Shown here one piece after another: positions 36,129 to 47,072 of a DNA stretch of 64,000 nt. The stretch comes from Bryum argenteum (Eukaryota; Streptophyta; Bryopsida; Bryales; Bryaceae), in NCBI GenBank assembly GCA_037043015.1, contig CM073324.1, positions 14,467,013 through 14,531,012 of the forward strand, given 5' to 3'. How positions within the stretch are numbered: position 1 is the first letter of the stretch; each line of letters starts with the position of its first letter. The translations under genes were made by a program, and so were the position numbers. The notes beneath the pieces are model-generated. The model was given only the letters and a program-made list of their open reading frames with translations. It ran no database searches and was not told the origin of the DNA.

Positions 36129-37861
36129 GGAGGAGCAAATGGTGAATATCTTGGTCATATTCACCTTACTATTGTTAGGTGTTGATAGGTGATATAATGT
36201 TTGTGCAATGTCTCAAATTGCAAATATCTTGATCATTTCTTCATCACTATTGTTAAGTGTCCTCAATCAATAAATTATTTATATATGTGTAATGCTTCAA
36301 ATGATAAATATCTTCGTCATATTCACCTCATTGTTCCTAAGCGTCAATAATCATTAAAAAAATGTTGGTCAAGCTCCTCAAATAGCAATATCTTGGTCAT
36401 TTTCAAGCTTTCAGCTCACTCTGGATACCTAAGTCCAAACAATCAGTAAAATAATGTTTGTACAACTCCTTTGCTTGCAAATATCTTAGTCATGTTCATC
36501 GTGTTATTGATAAGTGTGGGCAATGAATAAAATATTGTTTGTACACCTTCTTAGATGATGATTGACCAGGTCGTGTTCACCGTACCTTTGATAAATATTG
36601 ACAATTTGTTTAAATGGTATTTGTTTAGCATAATAGTTATGCATTCATCTCCAATAAAAAAAGTAGTGCATGGTGCTTTATAGTATTACATTTTAAGTCG
36701 GATATCAATTTATCTTCAAAATCAAATCTAATGGTCCAACTTAGTATGAATCCAATCATGATATTCTAGAAGACTTCATATGCAGTAACAGAGAGGATGT
36801 CAACTATGGCTCCGTCAGAAGTAAAGACTTCTTCATTATTTTGTCGAAATTCGAAGCATAATACACTTGCACTCAGTTTGAGTTCTTGTGCTCCACTCAT
36901 AAATGAAGTTGCAATCAACACCTTTACGACGATTGAATTTGTGTTGTAAACTAAGAAGCCACAAAAATGGTCTTATTTCTTCCATGATTGTGCTCCTTCC
37001 AACACTACCAGAGTCTCACTTGTACACTTGATAAAAATTCATAAATGAAAAGGTTTTAAACATTGTGTGCACTCTCATCATTTGGGAGTTAGAACAACTC
37101 TTTACAATCCTCTAAAACTTGCATACCAGATGACCTCCGCAATCAGTTTACAACAAGATCTTTCTTACTGTACACAAATTTTGCTCCTCCACGACTTTGA
37201 TGAGATACAAAAAAGATTTGCTTTTCCACGACTTCAATGATATTTGAAATTTATGGGTAACCACTCCACGACTTTGATGATATTTGGAATCTATGGGTAT
37301 TCTAACCACTCTGGACACGACTTTGATGATATTTGAAATTTATGAGTAACCATTGTAACTATATCAATGAAGGTAACGTGCTCAATAATGGCTCAAATTT
37401 CAGCGTACAGATTCCAGATGTAGTGAAGTTATCCATGCAACCCATTAAGCAATTTTTGTGCAAGTTAGGCCAACTAGCATTTTCAAATTTGGACTCCTCT
37501 AGAATCTACTATGAAGGTTGAGACTTGAAGGTGTCCCAAAAATGACAGTCTAGAATGTCCACAATGAGTAAGTCTTTGTAAATACAACCTTAAGCGCTAA
37601 TATGAAGCTTCTGCAAAATTTGCCCTCGTAAGCATTTTGTATTACTGCTCAGAATTCATATAGTGAGAAGGGACTTAAGAAGTCCTTGGATGAAGAAGAG
37701 GTCAAATTAGATTCGACAAAACACACAAGAAGTTCTATCACAAGAAGATGGACCAGATGCAATAAAATTCTGATTCATTCACAACTATCCTGTACAAAAA
37801 TGAAAGCCAAGTGCATCACCATCAGGCAGATGATGCAAGAGGATGCGGGAACGTTTGAAGT
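36129..37861. repeat. Minisatellite plus composite repeat, copy D
   Basis: 36129-36620 is the ~80-bp minisatellite. 36620-37861 is another copy of the composite repeat. Homology to copies A and C ends at GTTTGAAG (37861), inside the COI1 reading frame. About 37170-37345 has short tandem copies of CCACGACTTTGATGATATTTG. Confidence 0.75.
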
Positions 37862-39677
37862 TCCGATGCAACATTGGATGTGAAGACTCGGAGATCAGGA
37901 GGACCATCAGTGCGAGGTCCAGCGAGGGAGTAGTACGCTAAAAGCTGCAGCCCCGGTTGTCCAAGCGGCGGCGGACAAAGCTCCACATTCAAGCACGGGC
38001 GAGCAAGCGCCACCAAACTACGGCCAGATTCCATAGTCAAGTTCCCTTGCACCCACAGGTACTTGAGGGAGCTCATGGCCGCCACGGCCGCGGCGAGCCC
38101 CGCCTCTCCGAACGGGCAGTCTCGAATCTCCAGTCGCTCGATGCGCTGCGAGCGGAGCGCTAGATTCGCCAGCCCCACGTCGCTCTTGCCCATGCACCCG
38201 ATCAGCAACCACTTTAAGTTCGCCCCATAAGTGCCGATATACTCCAATCCCTTATCTGTCAGGCAACCGTGGCGGAGATAGAATGCGAGCCGCGTGAGGT
38301 GTACGCAGCCCTTCAGCATCAGCTTCAGCCCGTCGTCGAGTGGAAACTCCGGAGGGGTCGGTCCCGGATTTGCTAGCACGATGCGTATATCTCTCAACTC
38401 CGGACAACTCTTACCCACCATCGCTAACGCGGCGTTGTTGATATTCGTCACGTAGGTGATCAGCTGCACAAGCTTCCCGCACCCTTGCACCAATCCCACC
38501 AACCCCCTCTGCGTAATAGAACCCGTTTCGTCATCCTCCACTCGTAGCTTTCGTAGCTCGCGACATGCCTCCCCTAGCAGCTCCATGCCATCGTCTCCCA
38601 GTGTGGTTCGCGTTTGCAGCTCCTCGAGTGAGTGGCAGTGTCTGAGGAGCATGCAGTGCCCTTCACAGCTTAGAAGAGTGTATTTGAGGTCTAGTTTTCG
38701 GAGATTTGCTGTCACGGGGAGAATTGTACGTAGTCCGGCGTCTGTCATGGACCACATTCCTGATAGTGACTTTAATAGCGGTGGCAGTCGCACGCGGATG
38801 GAGTCCTCGTCCTCGTAACTGTACGAGCCTGCACCGAAGTCTTCTATGTGATTTATTTTATTTACAACATCCACCATGTCCTTCATCTCTACCTCTCCCA
38901 CTTTCAAGCACGATAGTGACTTGCAATTCTCCACTAGCATCAGCAAATCTGCGATGTCGATGTCGCCGATTCCGAGTACCCCGAAATGAAGCTCTTCTAA
39001 AGATGTGTTGTTGCGAGCCAGAGCGTGTAGCCATTCTCCTCCTTCGTCTTCTACTTCGCTGTCCTCGAGGCTCAGTCTCTTCAACGCACTGCAAACCAAA
39101 GCTAGCTTGAGTCTCAAATTTGTGGTATCCAAATGTGGTGAACTTTGCAAGATGGGGGAAGGGGGATTACTGACCGGCAGGAGCGGGCGATGGGGACGAG
39201 GCCTTTGGTGGTGAACCCGACGCATTTGTGCAATTGGAGAACTTGCAAGACGGAGCTACAGGTGGACGATGCAAGGACGGCGAGGTCGAAGTCCAGGACC
39301 GTCATGCGCCGGAGCTGGAGAGTGCGAAGGTGGTCGCCACAATGTCCACGAAGCTCCCGTAGCCACGGCTCCGCGTAGCCGCCCCACTTGCTCTGCACCA
39401 GGTTGTACTCCGCGGCGCGCGGCTTGCCTTTGAGCCGAAGCTCCTGCAGGCGCTTGAAGCGTTGCGTGAGCGCGGCGGGGCTGGTGGAGTAGACGTTGGC
39501 GATGGTCACCCTCTTGCGCGTCATGCCGTCCACGCGATGCCATTGCACACACACCAGGGAGACTGCCGCCCTGTCCCGTGGCGCTTCCACGTGCTTTAAT
39601 ACGCACGCTAGCGTCTCATCCGTCATCACCATCCCTCCCGTCATTGCCACCTTGTTGGAGTCCCCCATCTCCACCAC
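37822..39677 (-). CDS. COI1: COI1-type F-box/LRR jasmonate receptor
   Basis: Exons 39677-39175 and 39088-37822, joined within Arg168 (CTGCCG|GTCAGT to TTGCAG|TGCGTTG), give 589 residues; Arabidopsis COI1 has 592. The F-box is at ~17-57 and LRRs fill the rest, with near-full collinearity (LKGKPRAA, HALARNNTSLEEL, LAFYLRHGCLTD, LKYLWVQG, LAYYSLAGPRTD). Ligand-contact residues known from the Arabidopsis structure are kept: Arg87 (At R85), Arg350 (R348), Tyr380 (Y386), Arg403 (R409), Tyr438 (Y444), Arg490 (R496), Trp513 (W519). Two pocket-side positions differ: Ile378 for At A384, and Glu90-Tyr91 for M88-F89. By family, the protein is the substrate receptor of an SCF ubiquitin ligase that binds JAZ repressors in the nucleus. 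The final ~12 residues and the stop lie in composite repeat D, so the tail after DLRVF is non-native. Confidence 0.93.
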
Positions 39678-39867
39678 TATCTATCCTCTCAACCCTCCAT
39701 CTCCCAAATTCAGGCTTCCCACCGACACGCACTGTGAACGATCATGTCACAAACATTATGCAACCTCGATCATCCCTTGCTCATTCTGCTCCTCTGACCT
39801 CTGCATCCACATTCATCAAACAGCAATTTATGATTGATCCGCGTCTAACTTCACCCACATAAAGTCT

Positions 39868-40380
39868 GATCAGAAGTGATCAAGCTACTTCCGGGGTCTC
39901 AGAAACGGACATAAGCATGTCCTTACGAGCTTCACCGTGGTCACATGTTCTGAGGTTTATCAGATTGAACACAAAAAAATTACTCCTCAAGAGCCGTAAA
40001 AAATGAAGTTAATAGATTGTTGCAAAGGTGATTAAAGAGCTAGTCTTTACAAGATAATCTCAAACAATAACCATAGCCGTTTAAACTCTACAAACATTGC
40101 AGTATCACTAGTATCTCTAGAATCACTGCAACACACAATGACTCTGATCGAGCTCCCTCCGGAAACTCAAAAACGGACCTTGAGACATAAGCAACAAGCT
40201 GTGGACACCGCGGTCACATGTTCTGAGGTTTATCAACTTGAACATAAGCTTCACTACAAAAACAGGAGCTATATGTACACTGAAAGGCTTCGAAGATGAA
40301 GTTGACAGATTATTGCAAAGATGATAACAATGACCATAGCCGCTCTACAAACATCGCAAGTGACTATGCATTCTAGAATA
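39868..40380. repeat. Tandem ~250-bp duplication upstream of COI1
   Basis: 39868-40122 and 40139-40380 are diverged direct copies, both with GGTCACATGTTCTGAGGTTTA and a CAATAACCATAGCCG-type phrase. They begin about 190 bases before the COI1 ATG and so lie in its likely promoter. Each holds a CACATG E-box. No gene is evident here. Confidence 0.7.
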
Positions 40381-42502
40381 AACACAATTGCCTGGATTGC
40401 ATTGCAGCATACCTCGAAGGTTAAGCGAAGCTCCGGAGCTAGACTGCTTGGAACCCTAAGTGATGTTGTTGGGGGACCCCAGGTGCGCAAGACTCCGATG
40501 TGGGCTGTTGCAGCAAACCCTCTCTGGTGAGGGGAGGCATCGAATGCCCACTTCAGGGAGCTGTGGACTGACTTTCCGACACTGTGAACGCAGTTTGCGT
40601 GGCGTGGGCCCTTTCCAACTCATTGACACACTCACGGACCATCGTGAGAGTCGGCGATTTGCTCTTTGACTCCCACCATTGTGCTCCAAAGTCCAGCCAT
40701 CATTGTGGAGCTCCAACCACGTGTGTGTACTTGGGTATCTGACGGTTTTCTAATGAGCTGACTGAGGTACGCTGTCTGTATGAGCACATGAAGACAGGCA
40801 ACACATAAGCGTGCATGTCAAAATCTTGTTTTAATGGAGATTTGATTACCCTAAATTTATCAGTAACGACCATATGCGTACAGGAGGCCATATTGGTCAC
40901 TTCTAAAATTTGTAATTATTATCTTAAGTGTTTATAAAATATTGTAAAAATAGGGAAATTTGTTTTTTGTATTTGCTAATCAACAAATTACAAAATAGTA
41001 AGTCACTCATTTCAAGTATGGTGAACTCCTTGCATGCATGAAAATAGGTGTTCATACCTTATTTTTTGTTAGGAATTTATATCTTTGACCAACAACTTTG
41101 AGCTATTACTACATATTTCTTCAAATTGATAGGTTTTAATTATAGGAAGTTTTCTAAGTTACTTTTTCTATTTCGCTAGTAGAAAAGTGTTTAGAGTACA
41201 CCACACGAGTTTACCCCAAAGCGATGTTTTACATTCAAGATAGGTGTAAAACACTACATGGGGTATACTGGTTGGTATAGTGTATAGTGTATTCAGGACA
41301 CTTTTCTATCAGTGTTAGACTATAAATAGATAAGATTATATAAATTTTTGGGTTTTCTTCTTGTATCTTCAAAAAAAAAAAATTGTGAGGTTGTTTGGTT
41401 GTTTTTATAGGATTTTTCTGAACATTGTTTTTTACTATACAATGTTCTTATTCATGATAAAGAAAGATTGTGCGTGCTGCAAAGGACTCATTTTGCTTTT
41501 AATCATAGCTTCAACCCCTAATTTTCAGAGACATAAACAATGCCAAAACCCCTCAAAATTGCCCTCTTTTGACACAAGGTGGAGATTTTCACTTTTCAGC
41601 ATATCTCTAAGTATGTAACTAGGATAATTAGTACTTAACTTGAACATGTATATGTACACCAAAAGCTAAGATTGAAATTATTCCCTCATAGCAGTATGTA
41701 ACTGTAGTGTTTTCGGAGTCAAGAGAACCATTCAAAAGTAGATATAGCTCTTATGAATTTTCTTCAAAGGTGAATTAGAAATATGCATATGTAAAATTTA
41801 CTGCAATAGGACTTATAAAACCTAGAGATAAGTTTTCTATTTCACATGAGGGTATGCTGATATGCAAATGTAGAGGCGGTTTTTAATAAAAAGACAATCT
41901 AGGATTTTTTCGAATCAAGTCTTCGAACAACGCAAAGATGCATTGTGCCTTAGTCTACTACTTGTAAAAAGAAAGAATATCAAAATATGTGAATTCTCCA
42001 TTTTTGGTGAATTTTTGAAATTTTTGTATTTGAATTGTTTTGGGTAATTTTAATATATTAAGAAGACTAATTTTTTTGGGCACATTCAGCTTGCCCTTAT
42101 TGCTATTTTGAACTCTAAGAGTAAATAACTCTTAATAATTTCAAAGTGTAAATGGCCAAATTAGAAAGGTACACAAGGACTCTACAATCTTCTATAAGTG
42201 AGCTTCATAACTCAAAATTGAGTGATTGTGAGTCATAAAGTTTTCTTCATGTTATCATTGTAATAGAATCGTTTGAGTCACTATTGAGTTATTAGAACAA
42301 GTCATAGAGGACGGTTTTTCGTTTAGAGATTAGGTAAATATCAACATAATTTTTACTATGGTAAGACAACTTGTGAATAACTATATTTACATGGAAGTAT
42401 ACTGAAACTCAAATACTAAAGCCCAATTTTTTATATTAGAAAGGCACATGAAAAATTACTTGGATTAAATTTACAAATGGTAAAAACATGTTATAGTACC
42501 TA
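40381..42502. other. Intergenic DNA, GC-richer then AT-rich
   Basis: 40381-40740 is GC-richer with overlapping short frames on both strands and no recognisable protein. The rest is AT-rich and featureless apart from a small inverted-end element near 41176. Confidence 0.4.
41176..41312. mobile_element. Possible mini-CACTA element
   Basis: CTAGTAGAAAAGTGT near 41176 is inverted, with mismatches, as ACACTTTTCTATCAGTG near 41298-41312. The ends resemble CACTA-type termini. No target duplication is clear. Confidence 0.35.
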
Positions 42503-42683
42503 CTCCCTCTCTCTTTGAAAAACACCATGATTTGGTTTAAACACTTGTCTTATAAAAATTCAAGATTTGATGTTAATGAAGACCATCCAAATCATATCCA
42601 ACTATATTTATGAGTAATCTAAACCATTGAAGAAAAACCAGCCATTTTTGACAAATCATAGTGTTTTTCAGAGACATAAGGAT
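42503..42683. mobile_element. Stowaway-like MITE, 181 bp, TA flanks
   Basis: The left end CTCCCTCTCTCTTTGAAAAA and the inverted right end share GAAAAACAC(C/T)ATGATTTG. TA flanks both sides (42501-42502 and 42684-42685). This type belongs to the Tc1/mariner superfamily. Confidence 0.65.
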
Positions 42684-42872
42684 TATTTATTTTACTTGTT
42701 GAAAATATAAAACTTGAAAAAAAATAAAAAATAAAATAATAATAATAATCTCAAATTCCACTTAAGGTACATGAGTCGACAACAAGAATCATTGGATGGG
42801 TTACTCATTCATGGTAAGAGACCAATCTGGGACGGTAATCCATTTTATTTCCAAAATTTTATCATGAGGTTC

Positions 42873-43121
42873 TTAACCCCTAAAGGTCCAGGAAAGCGAA
42901 AACTCCTTTTTGGAGTCCAAAATTCAGCCAACTTTGACCATTATAATCTCACAAATGAAGAAGAATCGACGGTTCAATTTTGGCAAGTGAGTGGAAGGTT
43001 GAGTTAACTTCAAGATCCCACGGTTGGATCTTCCAAATGATTCTTAGATTGAGAGTTTTTGGGCCTGAAGTAAGAGGATGTCCATTTTTACAATTTTGCA
43101 TCAAGAACCTTTAGGGGTTAA
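42873..43121 (+). mobile_element. TTAA-family MITE, 249 bp
   Basis: Both ends read TTAACCCCTAAAGGT (inverted at the right). The interior retains recognisable parts of the 1-kb element at 32043 (around 32825-32940: ATCTCACAAATGA and CGGTT-type phrases), so it looks like an internal-deletion derivative. Confidence 0.82.
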
Positions 43122-43200
43122 CCTAGTCATTATATATTGTGTATAAAAGTAAAGCTCATTAAATACAATTGAATCATGGCAACTACCAGCCACCTTAGAG

Positions 43201-43464
43201 GCCGCTCACTAAATCCAATCCATGTACCCCACTTGGAGGGCGCCCCAGTTTTTTACTTTTCCATTTTTGACCCCCTTAAGGTCATTTTTTGGAATTTTTT
43301 TTTTTTTTTTGAAATTTGGGGTCCGCACCCCCATTTTACCTCTGGGGGCCCCTTCCTTGGAATTTTAAGGCTTTAAACACAAAAAAATACCGGGCAACAT
43401 TTTATTAGCCTCCCTCCATATTTCGAAATTCCAAGGGGGAACATGGATTGGATTTAGTGTCCGG
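43201..43464. mobile_element. MITE with 8-11 bp target duplication (MULE or hAT type)
   Basis: CCACCTTAGAG flanks the element at 43190-43200 and 43465-43475. The inverted ends share CACTAAATCCAATCCATG. If the leading GG and trailing CC belong to the element, the duplication shortens to ACCTTAGA (8 bp), so Mutator-like and hAT are both possible. The interior has homopolymer T and CCCC/GGGG tracts and no gene. Confidence 0.75.
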
Positions 43465-43475
43465 CCACCTTAGAG

Positions 43476-44537
43476 CATGCCTAGCTTGTTATGTGGGCCA
43501 AAGTGGAGCCTTGTTTGGAGTGTGGGGAGCCACAACCCATGCACTATCCTTGTAATCCGGCCAAAAGGGTTGAGGTCTTCTACATTCTAGCATTCAATAA
43601 CCCCAAGTTATCCCTTGCCTTCACTCACATTTTAGCGTTCTCATTAATCATTGGAAGAGTGCCACATGGTATAGATTTTATTGACAGAAAATAGTTTCTA
43701 TTATAACCGGCTTGCCAGAAAATGTGGGTGACCGTTTCCTCTGCCCTGCCGTTGAGCTTGGGTGGGATTTTGATGGCCGACTAAGCAGTGCCTGCAAGCT
43801 TTTCATGCAGCCCAACGGCCTGGCCTCAAGCACATGGCTGAGCATTCTCTTGTAAGAACAACCAACAGGGACAAAAGGGACATGGTGCTCATGCTCCATT
43901 TGCGTTCCCACTTGCATTGACTATTCACATGCTCCACTATTGAACACCCTAAACTAGAACCACCTGGTCCTTTCATTTCTCAAATCTCCGTAGATCAGAT
44001 GATTCTAAAAGCAGGACATCATCAGTGAGATTCTATCAAAGTAAGTTAGCTGAGATAAATTACAGGAAGCATGTCAAGTACCGTTCCCGTCACCACAAAC
44101 GAGGCGAATGCAATTAGAAAAAGAGACTTTTTCGTAACGCTTTTCAACTGTAAAATATGTGTTGTACAGAATCATTGCTTTCTGACACGTTCGTGCAGGA
44201 AAAAGTAGCGTCACTAGTCAGTAGTCACTATGTCACATGGAGCTTGCTACTCCTAAAAGTGCCCCTCGGTGCCGACACAAGTTTTGTTCAATTTTGGGCC
44301 ACTCCTAATCCTCTCAAGATTTGTCAGCTCTCTCAAAATCTGATACTCTCTTCACTTCTCCAGAATGTTCACCACCACCTCTAAAATTCGATGGCGTGGA
44401 ATGATGCTGGAACACAGAGTAGAGCTCTTCCTCTCATCCACTTGACATGATCGTATGTCAGGATGGAGCATCTCCAGAAGAAAATTCCTCGTTGAGGGTG
44501 AACGATGTCGGTAGAAGCATGCTCCGGACCGAGCAGA
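43476..44537. other. Intergenic DNA downstream of the methyltransferase-fold gene
   Basis: Moderately GC-rich with several short frames (for example 43491-43694, carrying CLECGEPQPMHYPC), none recognised. The end of this stretch is the probable 3' UTR of the minus-strand gene. Confidence 0.4.
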
Positions 44538-45137
44538 TCAGGTCTTTGATCGAATGCGTTTGATGCCAGGCAGGTCGACATTGCTGTACAGGGCATAGTT
44601 GCGCCATTTATTGGGTTTCACGGTGGCATACTCAAGCAAAAACTTGGTCCGCGAGAGTCCAAACTCCTTGAACGCGGCCAGCAAGCTAGCTTCCTCACGC
44701 ACCAGGAACCCAATGAGCAGCTTGGTAGTGTTGCCAGAGGCGCCCTTGCAAACCTCCAGCACTGCGCGGTGGAGCTCCGCCATGGGGATGTAGAAAAACG
44801 GGGGATCGAACACCACTACCCGGAATGTGGAGTCACCGTCGAGGGGATCGGGATGACGGATGTCCCAGTTACGGTACCCCGGCAGGTACGAGAATCGCCG
44901 GTCGATGTCGAGCAATGGCACTTTCAGAGTCGCGTCCTCAACGTAGAATGCGTGAGCGAGCGAAGGTGTGGCGAGGCAGCATAACTCGCTCGGGGCATTC
45001 TCCGAGACTAGGGCACAGCGCAGGTTGTTCACGGTGGTGGATGTCCAGAAATACTGCTCCAAGTCGTGTCGCTCCACGAATCCGTCACTGAACATGTGTC
45101 GACTTGAAGCAGCTGGGATTGATGGCACCTTTGCCAT
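44538..45137 (-). CDS. N6-adenineMlase-family (EEF1AKMT1-like) methyltransferase
   Basis: An intronless 199-residue protein. It follows the order of the family represented by human EEF1AKMT1/yeast Efm5: an N-terminal LEQYFWTSTTVNNL (compare LSQFWYSQET), a reduced nucleotide-binding segment CCLATPSLAHAFY, a FSYLPGYRNWDIRHPDPLDG segment (compare FEYDKRF...YDYNNP), and the catalytic DPPF at 111-114 in VVVFDPPFF. The C-terminal YALYSNVDLPGIKRI matches the family's EFRxYxNYD end. Characterised relatives methylate a lysine of elongation factor 1A despite the N6-adenine name. Whether this one acts on protein or nucleic acid cannot be told. It sits alone, with a TATA box about 120 bases before the ATG. 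Confidence 0.8.
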   Translation of the reverse strand: MAKVPSIPAASSRHMFSDGFVERHDLEQYFWTSTTVNNLRCALVSENAPSELCCLATPSLAHAFYVEDATLKVPLLDIDRRFSYLPGYRNWDIRHPDPLDGDSTFRVVVFDPPFFYIPMAELHRAVLEVCKGASGNTTKLLIGFLVREEASLLAAFKEFGLSRTKFLLEYATVKPNKWRNYALYSNVDLPGIKRIRSKT

Positions 45138-45254
45138 AGCTAGGTGTCCCTTCCAGTACCCACAACTCGATCAAAGTCAAACTGACTAGCCCTCTGGTGA
45201 TCCTCTAGCTCGTACGGATCACCTTTTGTTTGTTTGTCCTTGCATGGTTGCCCG

Positions 45255-45261
45255 TTATATA
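45255..45261 (-). promoter_or_regulatory. TATA box of the methyltransferase-fold gene
   Basis: On the minus strand TATATAA lies about 120 bases before the ATG at 45137, a distance that would leave a leader of roughly 90 bases. Confidence 0.5.
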
Positions 45262-46177
45262 TCAAGGCGATGGATTGCAGTCGAAGTAATGGTTGATTTG
45301 TTGCTTGCTACGCACGATAAGAAAATAATGGAGTCGGCGTCGTTGACTCTCGAAGCGGACATGCCGGCATTCATATGAGGGAGCCCGGGGATGAGAGATG
45401 AGAGCCAGGGCCGGCATGCTCCGTGGTCTGCAAGTTCGATGATGAAACGATGCTCTGAATGAACAATGGCGATACTGTAATGTACACTTAGGTATACCTC
45501 TTTGAAGGTAGTATTTTGAAAACTTGAGAATATTCTGTGAACTCAAAAATGATACGATTCGAAAATTGTAAAGTGCGTTGTGAATCATAATTATCAGAGT
45601 GTGATACAATACCATGGCAAAAAAACACTCGACAAGTTAGGATATCTATGTGCATTAACATCTTTCATTTTGTGCTTCAATTACATTCAAGAAAATTGTA
45701 ATTGATATGAGTTTCTGAAGTTGTTCTTGAGGTACTTGAGCTCATGCCAGTTGATTCATTGATATGTTTCTTGTTTTCTTTTTTTGGCTCGGAGGAATTT
45801 CTTAAATAGCCCTTGTACATAATAAAATTTTCTCTTCACCTGTAAAAGCCCTTCACACCCCTACAAATGTTGAATGTGATAGGTGTTGTAGTACACCCCA
45901 ATGTGCATTACAATGCACTTTATGGTACTCAAAACTAATCTTCTTTGAGTATGCATGCAATTAACAAACATTTCATAAAAATCATTCCTGGTCTAAGTGT
46001 ACTTAGGCTCTCTTTCTTAGGCTAAGGCATCCTAAGAAGAAAAAGAGTTTCAGATTTATTTTGAAGCTTGGGTGAATAAAGTGTTTGTTTAATATATTCT
46101 TAAAAACTTATGTCTAAGGAGAATTTAAATCCTTTTAGGTAAACACAATATCATTCCTAAGAGATAGCTACCAGTGC
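45262..46177. other. Upstream intergenic DNA
   Basis: No gene or element recognised. The minus-strand frame at 45262-45615 has no family resemblance. Confidence 0.4.
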
Positions 46178-46397
46178 TTAACTCCTAAAAATTCAAGCAT
46201 TTTATGAACCTCCAATATCGAAACACGCAACTTTCTATCACCCACTTGAAATTGAGGTATGGTCAAATTTTTTATAGTTGTTTTGTACTTTCAACTATAG
46301 GATCTTAAACCTAACTATTGTAAAAAATACAATGAATATCCGGATGTTTGCCATCGAGAATTTTGTTTTTCCAACACCATGGACATATAGGAGTTAA
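46178..46397 (-). mobile_element. TTAA-family MITE, 220 bp
   Basis: Ends TTAACTCCTA both sides (inverted at the right). The interior resembles the reverse strand of the family around 21670-21720 (GGATGTTTG(C/T)CAT and a CCAACAC-type phrase), so it is another short deletion derivative. Confidence 0.78.
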
Positions 46398-46668
46398 TGA
46401 CAACACTTTTACACAAACAGTAGCCGCAACTAGCTACTCCTTCTCAAAGGTAGTAATTGTAGGTCACAAATCTCTCACAACTTCAAGTTTTTGATGATCT
46501 CCTAACTGGAGTGGATTTGCTATACCTCATATTACTTTAAAATATTAAATCTTCAATGATCACAGGAAGGCGCTTACCAAATAGATAATTCTGAAAACAA
46601 ATCCCACAGATGTCGTCACATATGAAAATATAGAAAACAACTTTCCATGGGACCAATAATTGGCATTG

Positions 46669-47072
46669 CTACACTAAAAATTATATTTAGTGTTGGCAAC
46701 ATTAAACACAAACAACAACACCAATTGTCAACAAGGGTAGAATTGTAGCAACTCTAATTGTCAATTCCAACACCAATTGTGAACAATAGTAAGAATTGAA
46801 GAATTGAAAAGTGAAGAAGTTGACATTTAGTGTTAGATTTTGATTTGGTGTTAGCCAACTTGCAACTTTGGTGGCTAAAAGGGAGGCTACCATTAAAAAT
46901 ATGGCCCCCAATACACTAATTGTATAAAAGTTGACTATAAAAAGGAGGCTGCCATTAAGAAAGGGTGGCCCCCCAATACACTAATTGTCCACAAGTTGAC
47001 TAATAGTGTTGGAGCATGATGATGATAACTACACCAATTGTCATTCAACACTAAATATAATTTTTAGTGTAG
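46669..47072. mobile_element. 404-bp MITE with 27-bp TIRs starting CTACACTA
   Basis: The first and last 27 bases are near-perfect inverted repeats (CTACACTAAAAATTATATTT...). Inside, ACACCAATTGTCAACAA-type motifs repeat, as does a GGAGGCT(A/G)CCATTA block near 46880 and 46945. The CACTA start suggests CACTA type, but no clean 3-bp duplication was found. Confidence 0.65.

Noticed and set aside
40456..40716. GC-rich overlapping frames at 40.4-40.7 kb
   Set aside because: Open on both strands with no recognisable domain; composition alone explains them.
43491..43694. 67-codon frame with CLECGEPQPMHYPC
   Set aside because: Two Cys pairs hint at a zinc site, but it is too short and isolated to support a gene.
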